Positions 27,426-35,633 of a DNA stretch of 46,322 bases are shown one piece after another. Positions within the stretch are counted from its first letter, which is position 1; each line of letters starts with the position of its first letter. Position numbers and translations under genes: made by a program. Under the pieces are notes generated by a model, which saw only the letters and a program-made list of their open reading frames with translations, did no database searches and had not been told where the DNA came from. The stretch is from NCBI GenBank assembly GCA_947447955.1, contig CANFLS010000018.1:1-46322 (forward strand). Reading direction: 5' to 3'. Source of the DNA: Flavobacteriales bacterium. GTDB taxonomy: Bacteria > Bacteroidota > Bacteroidia > NS11-12g > UBA955.

Positions 27426-28334
27426 CTATTTAGCAATCCTATTTATAAAGAAAGTAAATAATGGCAAAGCCAAATGGAAAGTGATTAAAAATTTAAGCAT
27501 CAAATCCATTCTTTTATATTTATTTTTCCACGAAGTTAAACCAATTGCAGTAACTACTATTGTAGAAATAAGGGTTATTGAAGAACCCAAAATCAAATCT
27601 ACATTTTTATAAAAATGTTCATTTTGAATAAAATATATCCCTAAAAAAACCAAAAAAACAACGATATTAAAAATAACCAATCCTATTTTTACTTTTGATT
27701 TTCCTGCCACTACTACTACAGTATTGTAACCAAAAATCAAATTCCCCTTATGTCCTGCAATATCTTTAACCACATCTTTGGTAAAAAGCAAGGCGAGCAA
27801 TGTGCAGAAGAAATACATCAATTTCCAATCCCATACCCCATAATGAATCCAAACAGCAATTAAAGGCGCCATGGTTAATAAACTAGCTGATAGTTCTCTC
27901 ACTATAGGTTTCTTTTGAAGTTTGTGAGAATAAAACCAACAGATTAAAATATAAAAAAAATAGAAAAAAAGAATCTTTTTACTCGCACAAAATGCAAACA
28001 ATGAAGCCAAAACATTAAAAAGAACATAGCTATTGGCTAAAAATGTTGTACCAATTGCCCGTCCAACCAATGCTGATTTTGGTCTATTTACCAAGTCTTT
28101 ATCCGAATCATAAAACGAATTAATTACAAACGCACCACATAGCGTAAAAATGGTTGACAACACCATTAAATGTAAGGTTTTGTCTAAAATAATTTGATGG
28201 AATGAATATTGAGGACCAAAAACAAACAAGGCCAAAAAATACTGACCCAAAACCATGAGCAATACGTTGTACCATCGAATGATACCTAGAAAATAAATAA
28301 ATTTAATTATTTTTTTGTTGCCCATAAATGGCAT
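27426..28334 (-). CDS. UbiA-family membrane prenyltransferase (DGGGP-synthase-like)
   Basis: This 302-residue protein has eight to nine membrane helices. The first Asp-rich motif is NSFYDSDKDLVNRP and the second is DVVKDIAGHKGN, the two magnesium-diphosphate sites of UbiA enzymes. NRP after the first motif resembles the archaeal-type geranylgeranylglyceryl-phosphate geranylgeranyltransferase branch, and Bacteroidota homologs are often given that name. It begins 2 nt after mevalonate kinase, so it is the last gene of the isoprenoid operon and probably uses its product. Menaquinone or another quinone acceptor remains possible. Confidence 0.75.
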   Translation of the reverse strand: MPFMGNKKIIKFIYFLGIIRWYNVLLMVLGQYFLALFVFGPQYSFHQIILDKTLHLMVLSTIFTLCGAFVINSFYDSDKDLVNRPKSALVGRAIGTTFLANSYVLFNVLASLFAFCASKKILFFYFFYILICWFYSHKLQKKPIVRELSASLLTMAPLIAVWIHYGVWDWKLMYFFCTLLALLFTKDVVKDIAGHKGNLIFGYNTVVVVAGKSKVKIGLVIFNIVVFLVFLGIYFIQNEHFYKNVDLILGSSITLISTIVVTAIGLTSWKNKYKRMDLMLKFLITFHLALPLFTFFINRIAK

Positions 28335-28336
28335 AC

Positions 28337-29278
28337 TTAAATCTTATAAATTACTTGTAATTTATGACCACTAAGCATTTTTTCAGCTTGCTCAAAATCT
28401 TGAGTAAAGCCCAAAACAAAACCACCACCACCACTTCCACAAAGTTTTAAGTAATAGGCATTTGTTTCTAGTCCTTTGCGCCAAATTTCCTCAAACTTTT
28501 GAGGAATCATAGGTTTGAAATTATCTAGGAAAAGAGAAGAAATTGCTTTTACATTTTCAAACAATGGTTTGTTTTCACCTTTTAAGAAGGACTTCACCGC
28601 GCCATCGTTGTATTTTTTTAATTGAGTTCTTACTAAATTTCTGAACCCTTCGTCTTTCAATTTTTGAAGGAAAATAGCAACCATTCCTTGCGTTTTTCCG
28701 GGACTACCAGAATCCATCAAGAAAATAGCACCTTTGGCTTCCATATTTTCAGTTGGCATTCCTACCGCGCCCAAATCGCCTTTTCCTTTGATTAAAATTG
28801 GTAAATTCAAATAGCAAATAAGAGGATCTAATCCAGAACTCTTACCATGAAAATAAGATTCTAGGGTAGATAAAATCACTTTCAAGTTAGCTAGATTATC
28901 GCCCTTCATTACCATGTCAGCCGGCACTTGATCTGTTGCATATTGATTGTATAAAGCAGCAACCAATGCACCAGAACTACCAACGCCAAATCCTTGAGGA
29001 ATACTACTATTGAAATACAAACCGTTATTTAAATCGGTTTCAATTTTGTTAAAATCAAATTTGCATGGCAAATTGCCATTTGCATCCATTTCTTTCAAAT
29101 GTGCAACAAACTTAGCAATGCTCACATTTGAAGATTTCTCCTCTTCATTAAATTGAGTAGAAAATTCGAACTTCCCTTTGAAAAAAGTGTACGGTATGCT
29201 TAATCCCATAGAATCTTCGATGATTCCATATTCACCGAACAATAAGATTTTGGCATAATACAATGACTCTTTTAACAT
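28337..29278 (-). CDS. mvk: Mevalonate kinase-like GHMP kinase
   Basis: This 313-residue kinase phosphorylates mevalonate, the first kinase step towards isopentenyl diphosphate. It starts with YYAKILLFGEYGIIEDSMGLS, typical of mevalonate kinases. The phosphate-binding GHMP loop is PQGFGVGSSGALVAALY, and the C-terminal GHMP motif is KLCGSGGGGFVLGF. The start codon shares one base with the stop of mvaD (TAATG). It sits between mvaD and the UbiA-like gene in one tightly packed operon. Confidence 0.9.
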   Translation of the reverse strand: MLKESLYYAKILLFGEYGIIEDSMGLSIPYTFFKGKFEFSTQFNEEEKSSNVSIAKFVAHLKEMDANGNLPCKFDFNKIETDLNNGLYFNSSIPQGFGVGSSGALVAALYNQYATDQVPADMVMKGDNLANLKVILSTLESYFHGKSSGLDPLICYLNLPILIKGKGDLGAVGMPTENMEAKGAIFLMDSGSPGKTQGMVAIFLQKLKDEGFRNLVRTQLKKYNDGAVKSFLKGENKPLFENVKAISSLFLDNFKPMIPQKFEEIWRKGLETNAYYLKLCGSGGGGFVLGFTQDFEQAEKMLSGHKLQVIYKI

Positions 29279-30315
29279 TAGGCTATTTTTTGAGGTGTAC
29301 CTCCAATATTACTACAAAGATACGTTCCATTTTTACAGTATACTAACAACTTATTGTCAATAAAGTTTAAAATTTCAGAATCGTATTGTTTATCATACAG
29401 TAGGTGCACATTTGCTCCGGCATCTAACGTAAACGCCAAAGGCAAATTTGTTGCTTCTCTAAATGCCCAAATCTCTTCCAAAATAGCCAATGTATTGGGT
29501 CTAATCAAGGTAAAATACGGAATAGATGACATCATCATGGAATGTAATTGGAGTGCTTCTGATTCTACCAATGCAATAAAATTAATTACATCACCACTTT
29601 GTAAATAGCTTGTAATCTTGCTTATATTCTTTTGTGCATTTGCAAATCGAGCAGCTGCATAAGGATGATTTTCCAACAAAGCATGTCCTTCTGTACTACT
29701 CACCTTCTTCTCTCCATCGTCAACAATTAAAACACAATCTTTCCAATTACTCAACGATGCATGAATTTCTTTTTCAAAAGGAACAGCAAATAGATCGCTA
29801 CTTTTTTCAACGTCAGCGTGTTCACCCCAAACTGCTGGTTTGCCGTAAACACTGCGGCAAGCGCTACCAGAACCTAAGCGGGCAAAAAAGCTTGCTCGTT
29901 CGAAAAACTCTGCGCTTCCATTTTCATACTTCCCTTCCAAATCAGCAATACACATTGCCAAGGCCCCGAATCCAGCCGCCGAGCTCGCAATACCCGTTCC
30001 ATGTGGGAAATTATTTACTGTATCAACAATAAAATTGTGCGTATTTACAAAATCGCTATACTGCGAAATCCGTTCTAAAAAAGCCTTGATTTTAGGTTCA
30101 AACGAAGGTTTAGGCTCTCCTTTTAAAGTAAAAATAAGTTTCGGACCTTCCTCTTGTGTTGCAATCATAGAAGTTTCTGCGAATAAATCGCTCAACGACC
30201 AACTGATACTTGCATTCGCCGGCAATTGCACTCCGCCATCTTTTTTCCCCCAATATTTGACCAAAGCAATATTGCTTGGACAACTGTATTTCACTTGCAT
30301 CTGTTTGTTATTCAT
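29278..30315 (-). CDS. mvaD: Diphosphomevalonate decarboxylase
   Basis: This 345-residue GHMP enzyme makes isopentenyl diphosphate by ATP-driven decarboxylation. Signatures are NIALVKYWGKKDGG, LPANASISWSLS, the nucleotide loop GTGIASSAAGFGALA, SGSACRSVYG and LDAGANVHLLY, whose Asp is the catalytic base in the family. It overlaps the upstream GHMP kinase by 8 nt. The length and motifs fit an active enzyme. Confidence 0.95.
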   Translation of the reverse strand: MNNKQMQVKYSCPSNIALVKYWGKKDGGVQLPANASISWSLSDLFAETSMIATQEEGPKLIFTLKGEPKPSFEPKIKAFLERISQYSDFVNTHNFIVDTVNNFPHGTGIASSAAGFGALAMCIADLEGKYENGSAEFFERASFFARLGSGSACRSVYGKPAVWGEHADVEKSSDLFAVPFEKEIHASLSNWKDCVLIVDDGEKKVSSTEGHALLENHPYAAARFANAQKNISKITSYLQSGDVINFIALVESEALQLHSMMMSSIPYFTLIRPNTLAILEEIWAFREATNLPLAFTLDAGANVHLLYDKQYDSEILNFIDNKLLVYCKNGTYLCSNIGGTPQKIA

Positions 30316-31243
30316 TAATTATAAAACTGTTCCAAGGGAAAATTCTAAAATTCTCAAATGCCCTAGGATATGCATCTAAAATTGTTTTATTTATCAACAT
30401 CATATCTCCACCCCACGCACCTAACCATTTACACAAACCTTTGTTCACTGGTTTTATTCCAAGAATATCATACGTTGTAGGAAGCATTAATGCCTTAGAC
30501 AAAAGCATTTGATACATCTCCAAACTCGATTCTAATTCCATGATATTCGACGCAATTCTGGTTTGCGAAATGATTTTATCGAATTGTGCAGTATAAAATT
30601 CATCTTCGGCAATGTCATTTAATTCATCCTGTACAGATGATAAACTATTTCTTGAATCTATTTTTTGGCCATAAAATACCAAATACCAATCTTTGGTAAA
30701 ATACTCCTCTAATCGCCAATATTTCCAATTAGAATCGTCCGCGGTTAAACAATAGACCATGGGTTTTTGCAACTGGGCAATTGCAACATCGTATCCACTT
30801 CCGCCAAAAATCTCAAATTGTATGTTCATCGGATCTAGATGTAGAAAATCTGCAAAAAGCTTAACCAAGGTACTACTACTTCCCAAGCCCCATACCCTTT
30901 CAAATTCTAATTGCGTTTCAATTCTCCAAGATTTTCCTGTTTGCCAAAATTCAGTATTGGCCATTTTTAAAATCCCAACCAGCCTATCTACTTGAATATT
31001 TTCAACTTGGGCAGGATCTAATATTTCGAAATTTGGCAAAAGGATTTTCGTTTGAAACCATACATTGCCATACAAGTCCTTTGCTTCAAAAAGGATAAAA
31101 TCTGGCATATCTTCGGGAGTTTCAAAATCCCAAACATGCATCCATTGTCCAAGTTTCGTTGGCAATGCTATGCAATCAAATCCGTTCATCACCAGGTATT
31201 CACCGGTGAGCATTACTTTTCCAGTTGCGAAATAAGACCGCAT
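30308..31243 (-). CDS. GYDIA-type GHMP kinase, candidate phosphomevalonate kinase
   Basis: This 311-residue GHMP kinase opens with YFATGKVMLTGEYLVMNG, has the loop GLGSSSTL (119-126) and the segment GGSGYDVAIAQ (GYDVA at 150-154) that gives this Bacteroidota family its name. The other mevalonate pathway steps from HMG-CoA to IPP are encoded beside it, so phosphomevalonate kinase is the missing activity and the best guess. Its sequence is unlike classical phosphomevalonate kinases. Its start shares a base with the mvaA stop (TAATG) and it overlaps mvaD by 8 nt. Confidence 0.8.
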   Translation of the reverse strand: MRSYFATGKVMLTGEYLVMNGFDCIALPTKLGQWMHVWDFETPEDMPDFILFEAKDLYGNVWFQTKILLPNFEILDPAQVENIQVDRLVGILKMANTEFWQTGKSWRIETQLEFERVWGLGSSSTLVKLFADFLHLDPMNIQFEIFGGSGYDVAIAQLQKPMVYCLTADDSNWKYWRLEEYFTKDWYLVFYGQKIDSRNSLSSVQDELNDIAEDEFYTAQFDKIISQTRIASNIMELESSLEMYQMLLSKALMLPTTYDILGIKPVNKGLCKWLGAWGGDMMLINKTILDAYPRAFENFRIFPWNSFIINE

Positions 31244-32595
31244 TACTTTTTATTTGTAACCAATGAATCAGCCGAAATACCCCTTATTTTACAAAATATT
31301 TCAACCGCATTACTAAAACTTACAACTTTGTCTTTGAAATAATTCACTATCTCAATTTTCTCAGCATCAGTAGCTTCGAGTTGATTCAAAATATTTAACA
31401 AGTGCATTTTCATATGCCCTTTTTGAATACCACTGGTAATCAAAGACCGCACCGCACTAAAATTTTGAGCCAAACCAGCAACTGCAACTATTTCCATCAA
31501 TCCCGAAGCATTTGGATAACCCAGAAGTTCATGGGCAAACTTCACCATAGGATGTAAACTTGTAATACCACCAACCGTACCAATTGACAACGGTATTTCA
31601 ATCCAAAATTTAAAAATTCCGTCTTTTGCAGAAGCATGGGTTAAGCTGGTATAACGGCCATTTCTTGCAGCGTAAGCATGCGCACAAGCTTCAGTGGCAC
31701 GAAAATCGTTTCCGGTTGCAATAATTACAGCATCAATTCCATTCATGATACCTTTGTTATGAGTTACAGCCCGGTAAGGCTCAATAGAGGCGATTCTTAT
31801 GGCCCTGCAGAATTTATCAGCAAACTCTTGATTGCCAATTCCACTTCCCTCATTAATTTCTTCTATTGAACAACTAACTTCCGCTCTAACTAAGCACTCA
31901 GGAGTGAAATTACTCAAAATACTCATTACAATTGTCACATCTGGTTGACCATCAGCTTCGCATTCATCAACCAACTGCTTCCAAGTTTTGGCAATCTCTT
32001 CTAGACAACTATTAATGAAATTTGCACCCATACTGTCGCGGGTATCAAACTTCACTTCAATTTGAAAATATCCTGGTTCGAATTCAGTTTTATCCAATAA
32101 CGAAATTTCTTGAATGCCACCCCCACGAATTCTCATGTTTTTGGTAATGTCATCGGTGTGGGCATAAAACAAATGCTTATTGCTCTCAAACAATTCTGTC
32201 AACCATTCCAAGTCTGTTCCCTCCCATAAAAAGTGAACATGACCCACTTTTACCATTCCAATAACCTCAGTTGTAAAGCCACCACGCTCTAACCAAAAAT
32301 TAGCCGACTTAGATGCAGCAGCCACAACGCTACTTTCTTCAATAGCCATTGGAATTGCATACATCTTGTTATTGATTAAGAAATTAGGAGCAACACCAAA
32401 TGGCATGTAAAAATTACTAATGGTATTTTCAATAAATTCATCATGTAATTTTTGCACTTCAGGTTGTACATGCCAATATCCCTCAATCATTTGACGAGAT
32501 TCATTTGGTTGATTGGTATAATTTTGAATAAGCCATTCAATTTTGGCTTCTTTTGTATATTTACTAAATCCTTTAATTGGTTCGTTTTTCATCAT
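31243..32595 (-). CDS. mvaA: Hydroxymethylglutaryl-CoA reductase, class II
   Basis: This 450-residue enzyme interconverts HMG-CoA and mevalonate. The class II look is clear: MPFGVAPNFLINNKMYAIPMAIEESSVVAAAS, DSMGANFINSC, NKGIMNGIDAV followed by ATGNDFRATEACAHAYAARNG, and the late KGHMKMH with the catalytic histidine. It lacks the membrane domain of class I. Although class II enzymes were first known as degradative, its place in a biosynthetic operon argues for mevalonate formation. Its ATG overlaps the fni stop (ATGA). HMG-CoA synthase is not in the window. Confidence 0.95.
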   Translation of the reverse strand: MMKNEPIKGFSKYTKEAKIEWLIQNYTNQPNESRQMIEGYWHVQPEVQKLHDEFIENTISNFYMPFGVAPNFLINNKMYAIPMAIEESSVVAAASKSANFWLERGGFTTEVIGMVKVGHVHFLWEGTDLEWLTELFESNKHLFYAHTDDITKNMRIRGGGIQEISLLDKTEFEPGYFQIEVKFDTRDSMGANFINSCLEEIAKTWKQLVDECEADGQPDVTIVMSILSNFTPECLVRAEVSCSIEEINEGSGIGNQEFADKFCRAIRIASIEPYRAVTHNKGIMNGIDAVIIATGNDFRATEACAHAYAARNGRYTSLTHASAKDGIFKFWIEIPLSIGTVGGITSLHPMVKFAHELLGYPNASGLMEIVAVAGLAQNFSAVRSLITSGIQKGHMKMHLLNILNQLEATDAEKIEIVNYFKDKVVSFSNAVEIFCKIRGISADSLVTNKK

Positions 32596-33599
32596 TTTTT
32601 TAATGTAAGGTACGTTTGAGCCATTTCAAGTCCTTGAACTTGACTTTCAACAAATGCCAATAATTCTTGTTCTCCTTGCATTGCATATTTTAAAAACAGC
32701 GAAGCATGGGCATATAAAGTTTTGTGAGGTATTGATTTTAAGAAATAATAGCCATCTAAAAAATTATTAATTCCACCTGAAACAATAACAGATTTGGCTT
32801 TGATTTCACCTGGATTTTGATTTAAACTATCTCTCAGCCATTCCGACATTTCCAATGCCGTATGTCCAATGTGCGTTGCGCTTTCCCAAGACTCCTTGCG
32901 AACATCGGTTCTACGCAAACTCTCTAGTACACTGAAATTTGTCCCTCCAAATGCCCCAAAATCAACCGCTTCTAAAGGCAATTTCATTAATTCATTGAGG
33001 GAATTGGGTCCGAATCCTTGACCAACTTCTTTCACCATAATGGGAAAATGAAATTTCTCTAGCACTCTTTTTATTGTATCTATTGGGGGAAATTGAAACT
33101 TATCGCCTTCTGGTTGAAACCATTCTTGCAATGGATTCACGTGAATGATGAGACCATCGGCTTCTAACAAATCAACCAATTCCGAAATTCTATTCTCTTG
33201 TTTTGATGTAAACAATTCTTCAATTTGGGCGATACCCAAGTTGGCGTAAAGAGGTTGATTTCCAATATACTTACGAACTGCAAAATCTTTTGCGTTGGAT
33301 GCATCCACCAAAACGGGTCTACAAGAACCTAAACCCATACCCAAACCAAATTCTTTACAAGCAATTGCCAAGTTTTTATTGATATCTCCTGCCAACTCTG
33401 CGCCACCTGTCATGCTGCTTATCCAAAGAGGAAAACGCATAATTTTACCAGCCATTTGCATGGGCGGAATACATCCGGAAACTGGAGAGGCAGAAAATAA
33501 GGGTTCGTAATAAAAACGCGAATCTTGTTCAGATAACTGCGATTGAAAGGCCAATTGAATATGGTCTAATTTGCGAGTGTGTAACGATTGGTCTGACAA
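32592..33599 (-). CDS. fni: Type 2 isopentenyl-diphosphate delta-isomerase
   Basis: This 335-residue FMN enzyme interconverts IPP and DMAPP. Signatures are RKLDHIQLA at the N-terminus, SSMTGGAELAGDINKNLA, GLGSCRPVL, HVNPLQEWFQPEGD, MVKEVGQGFG and FGGTNFS. The start is TTG 33599: an in-frame TAA at 33614-33612 lies four codons upstream and no ATG lies before the conserved N-terminus. It is the first gene of the five-enzyme isoprenoid operon and overlaps mvaA by 4 nt. Confidence 0.93.
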   Translation of the reverse strand: MSDQSLHTRKLDHIQLAFQSQLSEQDSRFYYEPLFSASPVSGCIPPMQMAGKIMRFPLWISSMTGGAELAGDINKNLAIACKEFGLGMGLGSCRPVLVDASNAKDFAVRKYIGNQPLYANLGIAQIEELFTSKQENRISELVDLLEADGLIIHVNPLQEWFQPEGDKFQFPPIDTIKRVLEKFHFPIMVKEVGQGFGPNSLNELMKLPLEAVDFGAFGGTNFSVLESLRRTDVRKESWESATHIGHTALEMSEWLRDSLNQNPGEIKAKSVIVSGGINNFLDGYYFLKSIPHKTLYAHASLFLKYAMQGEQELLAFVESQVQGLEMAQTYLTLKK

Positions 33600-33606
33600 A
33601 GTTTTA

Positions 33607-33614
33607 CAAAATTA
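33607..33614 (-). promoter_or_regulatory. -7 box TAATTTTG before fni
   Basis: This exact TAnnTTTG match on the minus strand is 7 nt before the TTG start, in the 56-nt gap after the MazG-like gene. It may give the isoprenoid operon its own promoter. No -33 TTG is evident. Confidence 0.4.
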
Positions 33615-33655
33615 ACAAAAAATAAGGATGGATTGTTTTTGATTTTGACCAAATC

Positions 33656-33988
33656 CTACAATTTTTCGTTGCTTTTGTGCCTATTGGCGTCGCGAATTGT
33701 CTTTTTTTGTATGTTTTTTTCTATTGCTTCCGTTAAATTTACGCCTGTTTGATTGGCCAAACAAATCAACACCCACAATACATCTGCCATTTCATCAGCC
33801 ATATCATGATTTAGTTCATTTTCTTTAAACGATTGATCGCCATATTTACGGGCCATAATTCTAGCCAACTCACCCACTTCTTCTGTCAAAATGGCCAAAT
33901 TGGTCAGTTCTGAAAAATAACGTACCCCAACAGTGTTGATCCATTGATCCACCTCACTTTGAAGCTCAGAAATGGTAATATCTTTCAT
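33656..33988 (-). CDS. MazG-like nucleotide pyrophosphohydrolase
   Basis: This 110-residue all-helical protein has the MazG metal-binding pattern: EEVGELARIMARKYGD (EVGE, the ExxE motif), then HDMADEMADVLW (ExxD). Members hydrolyse nucleoside triphosphates to monophosphates and clean the nucleotide pool. It starts 8 nt after rfbC, so the two are co-transcribed. Substrate is unknown. Confidence 0.9.
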   Translation of the reverse strand: MKDITISELQSEVDQWINTVGVRYFSELTNLAILTEEVGELARIMARKYGDQSFKENELNHDMADEMADVLWVLICLANQTGVNLTEAIEKNIQKKTIRDANRHKSNEKL

Positions 33989-33996
33989 TGGGCAAG

Positions 33997-34536
33997 TTAA
34001 AATGGAGATACAAATTCAGAGAAAGTAGGCAAGCCAATATCTTTTGCAGAAAGTACCGGATTTTCAATATTCCAAGGAATATTTAATTCCGGAGAATTCC
34101 ATAAAACACCACCTTCAACCTCAGGATGATAATAATCGGTACATTTATAAGTAAATATTGTATTGTCTTCCAAAGTTAAAAAACCGTGTGCAAACCCAGG
34201 AGGAATATACAACATGTTAAAGTTCTTTTCTGTCAATTCAACGCAAACAAATTCACCATAGGTATCGGACTCTTTTCTAATGTCAAGTGCCACATCTAAA
34301 ACAGCACCTTTAATTACCCTAACAAACTTTCCTTGTGAAAATGGAGGCGCTTGAAAATGTAATCCACGCAAAATTCCTTTCTGAGATAAGCTCTGATTGT
34401 CTTGTACAAAATTGGTTTCTACTCCATTGTCCTTCAACACATCTTCCCTAAAACTTTCAAAAAAGTGTCCTCTGTGGTCTTCAAATACCTTTGGTTTAAT
34501 CAAATAAAGTCCTGATAATAACGATTCAATTTGCAT
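33997..34536 (-). CDS. rfbC: dTDP-4-dehydrorhamnose 3,5-epimerase
   Basis: This 179-residue cupin makes dTDP-L-rhamnose precursors for surface polysaccharides. The catalytic base is His60 in LRGLHFQAPP and the general acid is Tyr130 in FTYKCTDYY. KVFEDHRGHFFESF and GFAHGFLTLED are further family stretches. The length is normal. The other rhamnose genes (rfbA, rfbB, rfbD) are not in the window, so the gene is separated from its pathway. Confidence 0.95.
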   Translation of the reverse strand: MQIESLLSGLYLIKPKVFEDHRGHFFESFREDVLKDNGVETNFVQDNQSLSQKGILRGLHFQAPPFSQGKFVRVIKGAVLDVALDIRKESDTYGEFVCVELTEKNFNMLYIPPGFAHGFLTLEDNTIFTYKCTDYYHPEVEGGVLWNSPELNIPWNIENPVLSAKDIGLPTFSEFVSPF

Positions 34537-34606
34537 TTTTATAATAAAGTGCGTAAAATTACGTTAATTTGTCAACTGAATCACACAAAACTTAAAACTA
34601 TTTACT

Positions 34607-35524
34607 ATGCAAAACCAACAAGATGGCAACAATAAATCAATATTGTATGCAATTATCGTTATCCTATTGTTATTCAATTTGGGATTATTTTACTTATGGC
34701 AAAAAGGAAACTCCACAAGAGATGCCTTAACCTCAGAAAACTCAACACTTGCTGGTACAATAAAACATAAAGAAAATTTATTGGCCGCAGCAGATGCTAT
34801 GATTGCACAATATAAAACAGATAGTTTGGCAATGTCATCTGCGAATAAAAAGATTTCTACTGAACTTGCCGAAAAGGGAAATGAAATTGCCCGTTTGGCA
34901 TTTCAATTGCGCCAAGCAAACTCTAGCAGCAATAAAAACCAACAGTTGATCAATGAATTGACAAAAAAATTAGCGGTAATGGGCGATCGATTGGCTCAAC
35001 TTGAAAAAGAAAATGTTGAGTTAAAAGAGAAAAATGCAACCTTAGCCACAGCAAATGATCAATTAACCAATGAAAACACCGTATTATCAAAAGAAGGTCG
35101 CAGATTAAAAAACTTGGCAGCTAGAATTCAAAGTAGTGAAATCAGAATTGAAACATTGAAAAAACAATGGATCACACGAAAAGAAACAAATACAAACAGA
35201 GCAAAAGATGTTGAAGCTTTAAGAATTAGTTTCAATCTTGCCGAGAATAAAGTAGCTGAAGCAGGTGAAAGAAACATCTTCATTAAAATTACTGGTCCAG
35301 AAGGTGTTACCCTTAGCCATGATGGTGAAGGTGGAATTGCAGAATTGTTAGACGGAAAATCTACCAAATATTCATACAAAACCACTGTTGTTTTTGAAAA
35401 AGACAGCAAACAAGTTCCAGCAACGGTTTGGAAACCCTCAAACAAATTAACCAAAGGCAAATATTCAATTGAATTATTTACAGAAGGTTATTTAATGGGA
35501 TCTAGTGTAATTGATTTGAAATAA
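34607..35524 (+). CDS. Membrane-anchored coiled-coil protein, function unknown
   Basis: This 305-residue protein has one N-terminal membrane helix (about 14-31, SILYAIIVILLLFNLGLFYLW). A long coiled coil (about 45-205) is rich in Lys, Glu, Asn and Leu. A C-terminal beta-rich domain (about 220-305) includes NIFIKITGPEGVTLSHDGEGG. The coiled coil probably projects into the periplasm. I do not recognise a named family; similar Bacteroidota proteins are usually called hypothetical. It is a single gene with its own terminator, divergent from rfbC. Confidence 0.8.
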   Translation: MQNQQDGNNKSILYAIIVILLLFNLGLFYLWQKGNSTRDALTSENSTLAGTIKHKENLLAAADAMIAQYKTDSLAMSSANKKISTELAEKGNEIARLAFQLRQANSSSNKNQQLINELTKKLAVMGDRLAQLEKENVELKEKNATLATANDQLTNENTVLSKEGRRLKNLAARIQSSEIRIETLKKQWITRKETNTNRAKDVEALRISFNLAENKVAEAGERNIFIKITGPEGVTLSHDGEGGIAELLDGKSTKYSYKTTVVFEKDSKQVPATVWKPSNKLTKGKYSIELFTEGYLMGSSVIDLK

Positions 35525-35546
35525 TCTATTAACTCCTAAACATATT

Positions 35547-35574
35547 AAAAAGCGCAGGAAACTGCGCTTTTTTT
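35547..35574 (+). terminator. Intrinsic terminator of the coiled-coil gene
   Basis: AGCGCAG (35551-35557), loop GAAA, CTGCGCT (35562-35568), then a T-run. A short A-run before the stem makes it partly bidirectional. Confidence 0.92.
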
Positions 35575-35578
35575 ATGC

Positions 35579-35605
35579 AAAAAAACGGGAAGATTTCTCC
35601 TCCCG
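35579..35605 (-). terminator. Intrinsic terminator of the TPR gene
   Basis: Read on the minus strand, CGGGA pairs with TCCCG around a smaller inner stem (one A/C mismatch, 4-nt loop) and is followed by seven T. It lies just behind the plus-strand terminator. Confidence 0.8.
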
Positions 35606-35633
35606 CATTTTAACTACTATAAAAAATCAACTA

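Noticed and set aside
29634-30379. Open frames antisense to mvaD
   Set aside because: They mirror the reading frame of mvaD; their composition is odd for a protein and they have no promoter.
34551-34562. CGTAAAATTACG inverted repeat between rfbC and the coiled-coil gene as an operator
   Set aside because: The 5-bp arms in AT-rich sequence are short enough to arise by chance and no regulator is adjacent.
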